A stretch of DNA of 64,000 nucleotides from a virus: the IMG/VR virus record IMGVR_UViG_3300047374_000556, positions 1-64,000 of that record; one strand, 5' to 3'. Numbering within the stretch: position 1 is the stretch's first letter; every line of letters begins with the position of its first letter. The notes under the pieces were generated by a model that ran no database searches, was not told the DNA's origin, and worked only from the letters and a program-made list of their open reading frames with translations. A program made the translations under genes and the position numbers. Shown here piece by piece: positions 14,341-22,877 of the stretch.

Positions 14341-14734
14341 GATCAAGTTCTTTATTTGGCTTAAAAGAGTTCATAGTCAAGAACCAAAAAATTGTAGCAC
14401 AAACTTCTTCATCTGACAAACTTGACGAATTTACTATATTTGATCCCAAAACTTCTTGCCAAGGAGCTTCATTGAAATTATGAAAAAGCTTGCTTTTGGT
14501 ATGACGAAGCTCTGCACAAGGAAAATCTTCGCTTTGGAAATCTTTACAGAATCCAACATGGATTTCGTGCTTTGATCTTTGGGGTTGAGCTTGTAATAAG
14601 AAATCCCATGCACTTCTAGCTTCTACATCGATTTCTCTAATACTTTTAGGTTCTTCGTATTTAAGTTGGCTGGAATATAGTTTATTAAATATCTTTTTGT
14701 AAGATTGCTTATTTATAAGTTGGCTGAAATTCAT
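14333..14734 (-). CDS. hypothetical protein (133 aa)
   Basis: The frame can start at 14776, but that overlaps the upstream gene by 68 bases; the second ATG (MNFSQLINKQSYKK, 14734) needs only a 26-base overlap and is preferred. The middle (EARSAWDFLLQAQPQRSKHEIHVGF) and C-terminus are mixed alpha-beta without a known domain. Function unknown. Confidence 0.55.
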   Translation of the reverse strand: MNFSQLINKQSYKKIFNKLYSSQLKYEEPKSIREIDVEARSAWDFLLQAQPQRSKHEIHVGFCKDFQSEDFPCAELRHTKSKLFHNFNEAPWQEVLGSNIVNSSSLSDEEVCATIFWFLTMNSFKPNKELDHA

Positions 14735-14963
14735 TTTGCGGATTATTTGGATACATGATTCTTTTTTGAAAATCAATTAAAACATTTTGTCTTTCTATCG
14801 CTTCATGCTGTATTTTAATGGTATCTTTTAAATATGTTATTTCGTGATTCTGTTTAAAAATATAAAAAACTACACAACACCCGATTATAGTCAATAGCAA
14901 ATTTATTATTCTCTCTTGCACAAATAATATTACACTTTTATTTGTCCCATTTCTCAAGATCAA
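14709..14963 (-). CDS. membrane-anchored helical protein (84 aa)
   Basis: An 84-residue protein with a membrane span near residues 14-38 (ILFVQERIINLLLTIIGCCVVFYIF) followed by a charged helix of about 40 residues (YLKDTIKIQHEAIERQNVLIDFQKRI). The architecture resembles inner-membrane phage proteins with cytoplasmic or periplasmic coiled coils. A spanin role cannot be assessed. Confidence 0.6.
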   Translation of the reverse strand: MILRNGTNKSVILFVQERIINLLLTIIGCCVVFYIFKQNHEITYLKDTIKIQHEAIERQNVLIDFQKRIMYPNNPQNEFQPTYK

Positions 14964-15159
14964 CTCCCCTTTCTTCGCAAAGAGCTACGGCATAACCTAC
15001 TCTAAAAGAATGTTTGTCTAAAAAACACAAAAGCCCCATAATTATATATGGCTGAACTTTATAAAATCCAAATTCAAAAAATACTAAAAAACTAATTAAA
15101 ACATATGGCATAAACTTATTTAAAGAATATTCAAGAATAGATAGGAATTTATTGTTCAT
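14938..15159 (-). CDS. small membrane protein (73 aa)
   Basis: A 73-residue protein with two hydrophobic spans (FMPYVLISFLVFFEFGFY and PYIIMGLLCFL) and a soluble ending HSFRVGYAVALCEERGVDLEKWDK; 'HSFRVGYAxALCxERGVDLxxW' is a recurring phage pattern. It is led by the strong promoter at 15167-15195. Function unknown. Confidence 0.6.
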   Translation of the reverse strand: MNNKFLSILEYSLNKFMPYVLISFLVFFEFGFYKVQPYIIMGLLCFLDKHSFRVGYAVALCEERGVDLEKWDK

Positions 15160-15166
15160 GTTATAA

Positions 15167-15195
15167 ATTATAAGTGTTTATTTGCGAAATGTCAA
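15167..15195 (-). promoter_or_regulatory. near-consensus sigma70 promoter, leaderless type
   Basis: TTGACA, 17 bases, TATAAT, seven bases, then the ATG at 15159. Confidence 0.8.
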
Positions 15196-15202
15196 GAAAA
15201 AA

Positions 15203-15841
15203 TTAGTCAAAATATAAAGTAGTTTTATTATTGTATATACTATAAGTGTCTAACAAAAAATCTAAAGATTTCATTTTGTCACACAAATCATTAGCATAAG
15301 AATTATCAAAGACTTTAGAATTATTATTTAAGTTAATTTGATTAACATTTGCGTCATCTTTGTTCATGATTGTGTTGTCGATCCCTACGGAATATTCTTT
15401 AGATTTTACCATATAGTTGTTTTTGAAGTTCGCGCGATCTACCAAAAACTCTTCGCAGTAAATATTGCGATAATCTGAGCTTAATTGATAAAACTTTATT
15501 AAATGATTTAAATAATCCCAACCTACTCCATAATAAAAAAAATTAACTTTTGAATTATGAATATTGATATTTAAGAAGTTGAACAGCTGCTCGACTAAGT
15601 TGTAGAAGTATTTATTTTTAGTCTTTTTACCAAAAGCAAATCTTCCATAATTAATTAATCCTGAGTTATCAACTGATGGACAAAAGGTATACGCAGAGAT
15701 ATGCTCATTTATAAAAATATCTTTTTCATCTATATTTGAAATACATTTACTAATAAATAAATTTTCTTCAATAGATAGGTTTGAATTTAAATTAAAAAAA
15801 TACTTGCTATATAGATCAAGTTTATATTTAATTTGATTCAT
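15203..15841 (-). CDS. hypothetical protein (212 aa)
   Basis: The ATG at 15841 (MNQIKYKLDLYSK) overlaps the kinase stop by one base (TAATG) and is preferred over one five codons earlier. The product is 212 residues, Asn- and Tyr-rich (YYGVGWDYLNHLIKFYQLSS), without membrane span or known motif. Coupling to dNMP kinase suggests co-expression, not necessarily shared function. Confidence 0.65.
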   Translation of the reverse strand: MNQIKYKLDLYSKYFFNLNSNLSIEENLFISKCISNIDEKDIFINEHISAYTFCPSVDNSGLINYGRFAFGKKTKNKYFYNLVEQLFNFLNINIHNSKVNFFYYGVGWDYLNHLIKFYQLSSDYRNIYCEEFLVDRANFKNNYMVKSKEYSVGIDNTIMNKDDANVNQINLNNNSKVFDNSYANDLCDKMKSLDFLLDTYSIYNNKTTLYFD

Positions 15842-16416
15842 TATGCTAAAACGCATTGAATATCAGACAAAAAAGAGCGAGCAAAACCTACGCACTCTGC
15901 CATGCTGTCATCGCCAAACGTAGGCCAAGAAACAACAAAATCTCTATAATTCATAAGCTTTAACGACTCTCTCTTTTCTTCTTCATTAGCAGGAGCAACA
16001 GACTGTCTAATAATCTCCACGATAACTCCATCATTTTCTTTAATCCATGCAGCCTCATTTTCATACCTAACATCTGTAATAACAGGTATTTCGCTGTTAG
16101 CAGAACAATATTCAACTGAATCTTTTATTTTATTGATCCAGCAATTTTGATCTAACTTTCTTCTTATATGAGTCCCATAAGTCACTAAAAAAGGGCGGAT
16201 TAATTCTTTAGATTCATTTTCTTGAGTCCAAGCAGATATTCCTATGTTATCAAGCAAAAAAGGGTCGCATTCTTTTTTTAATTCATCAGCAAAAGCGAAT
16301 CTTCGAAAATCTGGTAGACCCATCTCTCTTGAAAGCATGTTAATGGCGGTAAAAAAAGTATCTTTACCACTTCTAGCGAATCCTGTTAATCCAATAATTT
16401 TGGGTAATTTATTCAT
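15841..16416 (-). CDS. deoxynucleoside monophosphate kinase (T4 gp1-like)
   Basis: A 191-residue P-loop kinase phosphorylating dNMPs. The Walker A motif GFARSGKDT is near residues 11-19; family phrases KELIRPFLVTYGTHIRRKLDQNCWI and VITDVRYENEAAWIK match phage dNMP kinases of the T4 gene 1 type. The Arg- and Asp-rich DVRYENE patch is characteristic. Together with ThyX it should raise the dTTP and dNTP pool. Own strong promoter at 16423-16451. Confidence 0.9.
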   Translation of the reverse strand: MNKLPKIIGLTGFARSGKDTFFTAINMLSREMGLPDFRRFAFADELKKECDPFLLDNIGISAWTQENESKELIRPFLVTYGTHIRRKLDQNCWINKIKDSVEYCSANSEIPVITDVRYENEAAWIKENDGVIVEIIRQSVAPANEEEKRESLKLMNYRDFVVSWPTFGDDSMAECVGFARSFLSDIQCVLA

Positions 16417-16422
16417 CTAATG

Positions 16423-16451
16423 ATTATAGATGAATTTAAATTATTTGTCAA
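16423..16451 (-). promoter_or_regulatory. near-consensus sigma70 promoter, leaderless type
   Basis: TTGACA, 17 bases, TATAAT, CATTAG, then the ATG of dNMP kinase at 16416. It overlaps the 3' end of the DUF1501 gene by four bases. Confidence 0.85.
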
Positions 16452-17740
16452 GATAAAATATCAAACAAAGGCTCGCCTTTATGGGCTATAGTAAAAGGTC
16501 TTCCTGACGGGGAATATTGATAATTATTTAAAGATAAACCAAGGGTATGAGCTATAGTAGCATTCAAATCTTCTGGCTTGATAGGTTTTCCTTCAACAGG
16601 AGATCTGCCTGTTTTGTCTGTCTCACCATAAGTAAATCCACCTTTCACTCCACCTCCTGCGAGAAAAGCTGTGAAGCAATAAGGCCAATGGTCTCTCCCG
16701 CCTCTTCCATTTATGTTTGGCGTTCTGCCAAATTCAGAGGTTAATACAACCAAAGTCTCTGATAAAAGCCCTCTTCTGTCTAAATCAATAAGAAGTCCGC
16801 TTAAAGCTTGATCGATATCAGCACAATTTGCAGCAACTCTTTCAAAGTTATTATCATGAGTATCCCAACCTCCTCGCGTAACTTCTACATACCTAACACC
16901 ATGCTCAACTAGCCTTTTAGCTAACAAGCAACCTTTACCGAAGTTAGTGTTTCCATAAAGATCACTTGCAGATGCTGGCTCTTTAGTGATATCAAAAGCA
17001 TTTAGATCATTACTATTCATTAATTTTATTGCGTCTTTATATAAGTCACTGTAAGCTCTTACTTGTTTTAATGGAAATTCTGTAGAAAAATTTTGATTCA
17101 ATTGCTCGGCAATAGATATTCTGCTTTGAAAATGCTCATGATCTAAATACGAAGCCATTTTACTATTAGCTAGACCTGAGGAAGGGTTGTTAATGGGAAG
17201 AGCGCCGTATTTAGACTCTAGAAAGCCAGCTCCGCCTCCTCCACCTCCAATCTTAACATTGCTAGGTATTGTTTTATTCATTGAACCTGAAAGTTTTGAC
17301 ACCCAACTCCCGAATGTAGGATGCACAATTGTGCCCCTCTTAAGATAACTAGTGTGCATTAAATAACTTGCTTGCATGTGGGCTCCTTGACTAGTATTCA
17401 TTGTTTTGATAATTGACCCAAGATGCATTAGTTCCGCTGTTTTTGGTAGATTTTCGGATAAAATAACTCCATCAGCGCTTGTTGCAATTGATTTGGTAGG
17501 CCCTTGAATATCAGGAGCGTCAGGCTTTGGGGCAAATGTGTCAAGATGCGACATCGCTCCTGACATATTTAAATAAATGACATGCCTAGCTGTCGGAACT
17601 CTAGTACTAGGCTCAAGAGCGCTCACTGTATTGTTAATATAAGCTCCTGCCATCGGCATAAGCCCTACTCCGAAGCATGCTTTTGCGGCATGCGCTATAA
17701 ATTCTCTTCTCCCTAATTCATCAATTGTATTTAAGTTCAT
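16448..17740 (-). CDS. DUF1501 sulfatase-like protein with twin-arginine signal
   Basis: I prefer the ATG at 17740 (MNLNTIDELGRREF), giving 430 residues, six codons shorter than the longest frame. The start is a twin-arginine signal (GRREFIAHAAKACFGVGL...AGA), so the protein should be exported folded. The body is DUF1501: HVIYLNMSGAMSHLDTF, GWDTHDNNF, LDRRGLLSETLVVLTSEFGRTPNINGRGGRDHW and an end GLSLNNYQYSPSGRPF. DUF1501 proteins are abundant in Planctomycetes and Verrucomicrobia, encoded beside DUF1549 proteins, as here. Exact substrates are not established to my knowledge. Confidence 0.9.
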   Translation of the reverse strand: MNLNTIDELGRREFIAHAAKACFGVGLMPMAGAYINNTVSALEPSTRVPTARHVIYLNMSGAMSHLDTFAPKPDAPDIQGPTKSIATSADGVILSENLPKTAELMHLGSIIKTMNTSQGAHMQASYLMHTSYLKRGTIVHPTFGSWVSKLSGSMNKTIPSNVKIGGGGGGAGFLESKYGALPINNPSSGLANSKMASYLDHEHFQSRISIAEQLNQNFSTEFPLKQVRAYSDLYKDAIKLMNSNDLNAFDITKEPASASDLYGNTNFGKGCLLAKRLVEHGVRYVEVTRGGWDTHDNNFERVAANCADIDQALSGLLIDLDRRGLLSETLVVLTSEFGRTPNINGRGGRDHWPYCFTAFLAGGGVKGGFTYGETDKTGRSPVEGKPIKPEDLNATIAHTLGLSLNNYQYSPSGRPFTIAHKGEPLFDILS

Positions 17741-17793
17741 AATATTATTATTACACATTTTAAAGAAAAATCAACACAAGTGTAATATAATAT

Positions 17794-18180
17794 ATGAGGT
17801 TTTCGCTTCTTTTTATATTAATATATATTTGTCTAGAAGCAAGGGTGGAAAGAAAAGATTTTCTAGATAATTGCGATTGGTGCAAAAATCAAGCTAAATC
17901 TACTCAACCGTTAGATCTTGGCGAATGGATGGCAAGATGCGGTAAAAAACCGAAAGGCTTGTGGTTCACAATGAAAACTTTGGGGAGAGTTTATGGAACT
18001 TACAAAAAATCTATTTCTAGAAGTTGGTTGTATTCTGAAAAATTAGGATGGATATATAATGCTCCAAGCTATAAAGGGTATTTTTATACAGAGAAATGGG
18101 GTTGGATTTATATAAAAGATGATATGATTTATTTTTTTAAATATAATAGATGGGATTACCTAACAAACATAAATTCATGA
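17794..18180 (+). CDS. secreted GWIY-repeat protein (128 aa)
   Basis: A 128-residue protein with a signal-like start (MRFSLLFILIYICLEA) and a C-terminal block of short aromatic repeats: SWLYSEKLGWIY, YFYTEKWGWIY, IYFFKYNRWDYL. This 'WxY...GWIY...' pattern occurs, to my memory, at C-termini of verrucomicrobial exported proteins. It lies between the DUF1501 and DUF1549 genes on the opposite strand, overlapping the latter by 25 bases. It may bind polymers or cell wall; that is inference. Confidence 0.75.
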   Translation: MRFSLLFILIYICLEARVERKDFLDNCDWCKNQAKSTQPLDLGEWMARCGKKPKGLWFTMKTLGRVYGTYKKSISRSWLYSEKLGWIYNAPSYKGYFYTEKWGWIYIKDDMIYFFKYNRWDYLTNINS

Positions 18181-20426
18181 CTATTAATTAATACCCATAT
18201 TATTTCTTTATATGCATCTTTCGTATTTTTTAAATTATCAGTAAATATCCTTAATTCTTTAGAAGTAGGCTCTCGGTTTAATATATATTTATAACCTACT
18301 GTTATTTTATCACTTAACGCCTTTTGGGATTCAATTGCTTTAATAACTTCAAAGTTTTTATTTTTCAATAGTCTTGTTTCAACGAAGCCGTTTAATAAAT
18401 TTAATACCTGTGTCGCCGAGGCGCTGTTTTCTGCATTTTCGATCTGCTCTCTATCTGAGCCACCAAACTCTCTGATTAAATGACCAATCGGAGCAGGAGA
18501 AGATAGTTCGGAGGCTCTAACTGAATTTCTATCTTTCACAAAATTCTGCTTGTATTGTTGCTCTCTGACTTTCTTTTGAGATTTGTATTTATCTACGCAA
18601 GATTCACAACAAAATGCTAAAGTTTCTCCATTTTCGTTTAAAGCTAACAACGTTGGGTCGATTGCTCTACCAGGCTTAATAGGACAATCAGTATTTATAG
18701 GTTTACCAAATTTTGTTTTACTTGCCTCTTTAGGCCTTTCAGTTTTATTTATTTTAGCCATTATATCTTTAAATAATTCTTCTCCAGTCATAGACGAAAG
18801 AGTTTCGAATTGTTCATAGCCTTTTGTATTCTGCTCTAATTTTCTAGAATCTATATTATCAAATGTTAAATTTACTAAAGAATCCCAAATTTGCTCCCCA
18901 CTCATTCTTTCTAATATCGGCCCTTGATAAAAATAAGGGACAGCTCCTTTAGACTGAGCTTTGGTATTTGGCCCTGCGATAATCCACTCAACTTCTACAG
19001 GCATAGATTGATCTTTATTATCCTTAGGTATTACATCTCTGGTTACAGACTCTTTTTGGAATGTTTTAGTGTTATACAATATTCTTAAAAACTCTCTTAA
19101 ATCATAATTTAAGGCAACCATGACTTTTTCTAGATGTAATTGCAATTTTGGGTCGGTAGCAAGAGTGTCATCGAACATATTATCAATTGGCTCTATTAAA
19201 GCTAATCCAAAAACTTCCTTCCACAAGCGATTTACAATAACAGCTGTAAATCTTGGATTTGATTCAGACGCCAACCAATTAGCATAAATTTCCCTAGAAC
19301 CTGCATTTGGAGCAACAGTTTTAATATCTACCTCTTTACCGAAAATCGTTTTCCCTAGTAAAGCTTCATTAGGTTTTGCATTATCATACTGATAATCTTT
19401 AGGCAAACTGATCTTTCCGTTACCTAAACTCGTTAATCCAGTTTGCAAAATATCTTGGATATCTCTTATGCTATTTTGTAGCTGTCTAGATTTTTGAGGT
19501 TGATCGGACTGCTCTAATTTTCTTCTTTCATCTCTCGCTAATCTATTTAAGACACTTAAATTTTCTGGACTTTTTGTTCTCAAATTAGTCGAACCACTTG
19601 TGAATGCAGCCATTTCGTAAAATTGTTTTTGAGTCCAACGATCAAAAGGATGGTCATGGCATTGGGCGCACTCGAGGCTTGTGCCTAAAAAAATACGTAC
19701 TGTGTTAGCCATGCTATCAAGAGGCATATTGACATCACGAGCAAAATAACTTACTCCTTCGTTGCCTTTAACCCATAGAGAGCCTGATGAGGATAACATT
19801 TCTCTAACCCATTCATCGTATGGTCTGTTATTTGATATAAACTCTTTTACATAATTCTTATAAGGCACTCCAGATATTCTATTGGTTAACCTATCTTTAA
19901 TTCTTAATATATCCGCCCAAAAATTAAACCAGTGACTTACATATCCTTCACTACCTAATAACTGATCAACTAATTTTGATCTTTTATTTTTATCTTTATC
20001 ATCAAAAAAAGAGTTTACTTCTGCTAAAGAAGGGGTCCTCCCGATAATTTTAAGATATGCTCTACGTAAATATATAGCATCATCGACCTCCTTATTTGGC
20101 CTAAGATTATATCCTCTGAGTTTTGCTTCAATTAAGCTATCAATATAATAAGCATGAGTTTTTAAATCTCTATCAGATAATGGTCTTTTAAATTTAGGCA
20201 AGGCTTCATGACTGGGTGGAAAATTATTTTTAATATAAGCTTGGTTGTCTTTTGTTAAAGAATCAATTGAAATCCTGAATAATTGCAGATCACTTGATCT
20301 TTTAATTAACGCGTGTGTAGCATTCGCCTCTACAATATCGCCTTTCAGATTTTTTCCGTTATTAAAATATAGCGTATCCCCAAAACAGAAAATTGAAGAT
20401 AAAAACAATAAGATTAAAATTTTCAT
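18156..20426 (-). CDS. DUF1549/DUF1553 protein with SHD1-like N-terminus and YHS/TRASH-like insert
   Basis: About 756 residues, starting MKILILLFLSSIFCFG (signal peptide), preferred over an ATG three codons upstream. The opening TLYFNNGKNLKGDIVEANATHALIKR resembles the SHD1 domain. Next comes DUF1549 with a haem-like CAQCHDHPFDRWTQKQFYEM, then DUF1553 (SNPRFTAVIVNRLWKEVFG, ALNYDLREFLRILYNTKTFQ). A Cys-rich insert (CPIKPGRAIDPTLLALNENGETLAFCCESCVDKYK in short pieces) looks like a YHS/TRASH metal site. DUF1549, DUF1553 and DUF1501 genes pair in PVC bacteria. Confidence 0.9.
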   Translation of the reverse strand: MKILILLFLSSIFCFGDTLYFNNGKNLKGDIVEANATHALIKRSSDLQLFRISIDSLTKDNQAYIKNNFPPSHEALPKFKRPLSDRDLKTHAYYIDSLIEAKLRGYNLRPNKEVDDAIYLRRAYLKIIGRTPSLAEVNSFFDDKDKNKRSKLVDQLLGSEGYVSHWFNFWADILRIKDRLTNRISGVPYKNYVKEFISNNRPYDEWVREMLSSSGSLWVKGNEGVSYFARDVNMPLDSMANTVRIFLGTSLECAQCHDHPFDRWTQKQFYEMAAFTSGSTNLRTKSPENLSVLNRLARDERRKLEQSDQPQKSRQLQNSIRDIQDILQTGLTSLGNGKISLPKDYQYDNAKPNEALLGKTIFGKEVDIKTVAPNAGSREIYANWLASESNPRFTAVIVNRLWKEVFGLALIEPIDNMFDDTLATDPKLQLHLEKVMVALNYDLREFLRILYNTKTFQKESVTRDVIPKDNKDQSMPVEVEWIIAGPNTKAQSKGAVPYFYQGPILERMSGEQIWDSLVNLTFDNIDSRKLEQNTKGYEQFETLSSMTGEELFKDIMAKINKTERPKEASKTKFGKPINTDCPIKPGRAIDPTLLALNENGETLAFCCESCVDKYKSQKKVREQQYKQNFVKDRNSVRASELSSPAPIGHLIREFGGSDREQIENAENSASATQVLNLLNGFVETRLLKNKNFEVIKAIESQKALSDKITVGYKYILNREPTSKELRIFTDNLKNTKDAYKEIIWVLINSHEFMFVR

Positions 20427-20464
20427 AACAATCAATAGACAATTATGATTAAATTACACCGTTT

Positions 20465-20629
20465 TTATTTCCACTTGCAATAATTCGGGTCTTCTTCTCT
20501 TTTGCGACGCATGTAATCTCGCTTCTGTTGCCTACGTTTTTCCTTGTCTGCTTCATCATATTTTTTTCTAGCTCTAGATAATGATTCTTTCCCTTTATCT
20601 GTTTGTTGGTATTTTTTATTTCTATCCAT
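20465..20629 (-). CDS. small basic protein (54 aa)
   Basis: A 54-codon basic, helical protein (MDRNKKYQQTDKGKESLSRARKKYDEADKEKRRQQ...). It overlaps the end of the acidic 79-aa gene by eight bases, supporting translation. Similar KY...TDKGKESLSRARKKY proteins occur in phages. Function unknown; nucleic-acid contact is plausible from the charge. Confidence 0.6.
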   Translation of the reverse strand: MDRNKKYQQTDKGKESLSRARKKYDEADKEKRRQQKRDYMRRKREEDPNYCKWK

Positions 20630-20861
20630 CTAGATTAAAATCGTCAAGGTTTTCATCATCTTCTTCTTCATCTGGCTCATCTAAATTAAAAACTATATCG
20701 TCTCCAAGTAACTCTTTAATTTTTTCCATCAAAGCTCCAGCTATTGTAAAAACATTAATGTCAAACTCTTCTAAATATCTATCACACATATCATCAAGAT
20801 CAAAACGAAATGCATCGGTTTGCTCATCAAAATCTCTTGGGCCAGTATATTTGTCAGACAT
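20622..20861 (-). CDS. very acidic small protein (79 aa)
   Basis: A 79-residue protein, acidic throughout, with DFDEQTDAFRFDLDDMCDRYLEEF and an extremely acidic tail (DEPDEEEDDENLDDF). It starts eight bases inside the end of the GDP-fucose synthase gene. Unknown function. The charge makes a nucleic-acid-mimic or chaperone-like role possible, which is speculation. Confidence 0.6.
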   Translation of the reverse strand: MSDKYTGPRDFDEQTDAFRFDLDDMCDRYLEEFDINVFTIAGALMEKIKELLGDDIVFNLDEPDEEEDDENLDDFNLDG

Positions 20862-21801
20862 TTTTAAGATACCAGTTGTATGTTTGGCGAATGCCTTCTG
20901 TTAAGGCTATTGATGGAGTAAAGCCAAATTTGAACATACGATTGCTGTTCATTAATTTTCTAAAAGTTCCATCTGGCTTCGTTTTGTCATATCTGATTTC
21001 CCCACGAAACCCTACTATAGATTTAATTATATTAGCTAATTCAAGTATAGAAAATTCTTGATAAGATCCACAATTTAAATGCGAAATATTATATTTATAA
21101 ATATCTTCGGCGTTAATTTTCTGAAGGCATAACAAAATTGCGCTCGCTAAGTCTCTTACATGAAGAAACTCTCTTCTTGGTTTACCTGAGCCCCAAATCT
21201 TAACAAACCCCAATTCATCTTGCTTCGCTGTGTGAAACTTATTGATTAACGCGGGTAAGACATGAGAGCTGTATAGGTCGAAATTATCATTCTCGCCATA
21301 AAGGTTGCATGGCATTATGGAATAAAAATTGTCTCCATATTGGTGATAGTAGGCTTCGCACATTTTGAGAGCTGCAATTTTTGCAACGGCATAAGGCTCG
21401 TTCGTTTTCTCTAGAAGTCCAGTCAGTAACTGCTCTTCTGTTATAGGCAGTTTTGGGCTTTTAGGGTAAATGCAAGAAGATCCTAAATTAATTAATTTTT
21501 TAACTGAGGAATTGTGAGCTGATTTAATTATATTTGTGGCAATTTGTAAATTATCATATAGAAAATCCGCTCTATAAACATTATTAGATTCAATTCCTCC
21601 AACTTTTGCGGCGCATAAAATCACTGCGTCAATTGAATTATTTTTAAAAAAGGAGTGAACTTTACTTTGGTCTCTTAAATCCAGCTCGCTTCTGGATCGG
21701 GTAATGATATTTTCATAACCAGATTTTTTGAGCAAATTAAGGACTGCGGAACCTACCATGCCTTTATGCCCTGCAATAAAAATTTTAGATTTTTTATCCA
21801 T
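20854..21801 (-). CDS. fcl: GDP-L-fucose synthase
   Basis: A 315-residue SDR enzyme converting GDP-4-keto-6-deoxymannose to GDP-L-fucose by epimerisation and NADPH reduction. It shows IFIAGHKGMVGSAV for nucleotide binding, LGSSCIYPK (Ser and Cys of the active site), NEPYAVAKIAALK (the YxxxK pair), CNLYGENDNFDLYSSHVLPA with a catalytic-type His, and REFLHVRDLA. It directly follows gmd with an eight-base overlap. The fucose branch would feed the downstream glycosyltransferases. Confidence 0.93.
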   Translation of the reverse strand: MDKKSKIFIAGHKGMVGSAVLNLLKKSGYENIITRSRSELDLRDQSKVHSFFKNNSIDAVILCAAKVGGIESNNVYRADFLYDNLQIATNIIKSAHNSSVKKLINLGSSCIYPKSPKLPITEEQLLTGLLEKTNEPYAVAKIAALKMCEAYYHQYGDNFYSIMPCNLYGENDNFDLYSSHVLPALINKFHTAKQDELGFVKIWGSGKPRREFLHVRDLASAILLCLQKINAEDIYKYNISHLNCGSYQEFSILELANIIKSIVGFRGEIRYDKTKPDGTFRKLMNSNRMFKFGFTPSIALTEGIRQTYNWYLKNV

Positions 21802-22846
21802 TTAAAATTGCATAATCATTATTATACATTTTAAGCACTAAATGTTCAAATGAAGTCTTTCGCTTCCAGCCTAACTCAGATTCTGCTTTAGATGGATCTC
21901 CGCAAAGTTTGTGGACTTCTGCTGGTCGATAAAACTTCGGGTCAACTTCAAAAAATAACTGTCCAGATTCGGTATAATATTTTTCTGAGTCACTTTCTCC
22001 TTCAGGATAAAATTTAATATCAGCATGACTTAAGCATGTATTTAAGAAATGTCTCACCGTAAACATTTCCCCACTCCCTAAAACATAATTCTCTGGCTTA
22101 TCTTGATTTAACATTAACCAAACTCCTTCCATAAAATCTTCTGCATCGCTCCAGTCCCTCTGAGCTTCTAAGTTGCCAAGTTTAAGAATCGGTAGAGGTT
22201 TATTATTTTCGAGGGCAATTTTTATCTTGGCAATTGTATGGGTGATTTTACGAGTAACAAAATCCAACCCTCTTCTCGAACCTTCATGGTTAAATAACCA
22301 GCCTTGCACTGCATATAGGCCATATGACTCTCTATAAACTCTAACGATATGCCTTGCGGCACACTTGGCTGCACCATATGGAGACTGAGGTAGTAGCGGA
22401 TGATTTTCATCTTGTGGCGTATATACGACATCGCCAAACTCCTCAGAAGAACCTGCGTTATAAAATCGGCAATGAGGAGCAAATCTACGGATAGATTCAA
22501 GTATATGCAACACCGAGCTTGCGTCTGTATCCCATGTTTGAATAGGGTATTCCCAGCTACCTGCAACGAAAGATTGAGCTGCAAAGTTAATAAAATAATC
22601 TGGCTGAATGTCAATGACTACATCTCGAATACTATGGGCGTCGTTTAAATCCATATTAATTAGTTGAAATCTAGGCTCATCTTCTAAATGCAAAATATTT
22701 TCATGATTTTTAACGCTAAGCCTGCGCGCAGTGCCGTAAAGCATGAAATCAGTTTTACCAAATTCTTGTTTAAATAATTTCAAAAGATAGTCCACCATGT
22801 GGCTACCATCTTGACCCGTTACTCCTGTTATAATTATTTTTTTCAT
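21794..22846 (-). CDS. gmd: GDP-mannose 4,6-dehydratase
   Basis: A 350-residue SDR dehydratase turning GDP-mannose into GDP-4-keto-6-deoxymannose. It has ITGVTGQDGSHMVDYLL for NAD(P) binding, NFAAQSFVAGSWE, NAGSSEEFGD, SPYGAAKCAARHIVRVYRESY (catalytic Tyr and Lys) and FNHEGSRRGLDFVTRKI, all Gmd phrases. It opens the sugar-nucleotide block; its product can go to GDP-L-fucose through fcl or, with the aminotransferase at 23.7-24.9 kb, to GDP-perosamine. Confidence 0.94.
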   Translation of the reverse strand: MKKIIITGVTGQDGSHMVDYLLKLFKQEFGKTDFMLYGTARRLSVKNHENILHLEDEPRFQLINMDLNDAHSIRDVVIDIQPDYFINFAAQSFVAGSWEYPIQTWDTDASSVLHILESIRRFAPHCRFYNAGSSEEFGDVVYTPQDENHPLLPQSPYGAAKCAARHIVRVYRESYGLYAVQGWLFNHEGSRRGLDFVTRKITHTIAKIKIALENNKPLPILKLGNLEAQRDWSDAEDFMEGVWLMLNQDKPENYVLGSGEMFTVRHFLNTCLSHADIKFYPEGESDSEKYYTESGQLFFEVDPKFYRPAEVHKLCGDPSKAESELGWKRKTSFEHLVLKMYNNDYAILNG

Positions 22847-22877
22847 TCTATAAAATTATATTACATTATTAAGGTTT

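Noticed and set aside
16448-20426. Assembly chimera explaining the DUF1501/DUF1549 pair
   Set aside because: The dNMP kinase promoter overlaps the DUF1501 stop and the sugar block continues with phage-like small genes; no abrupt change is visible by eye. Coverage data could still overturn this.
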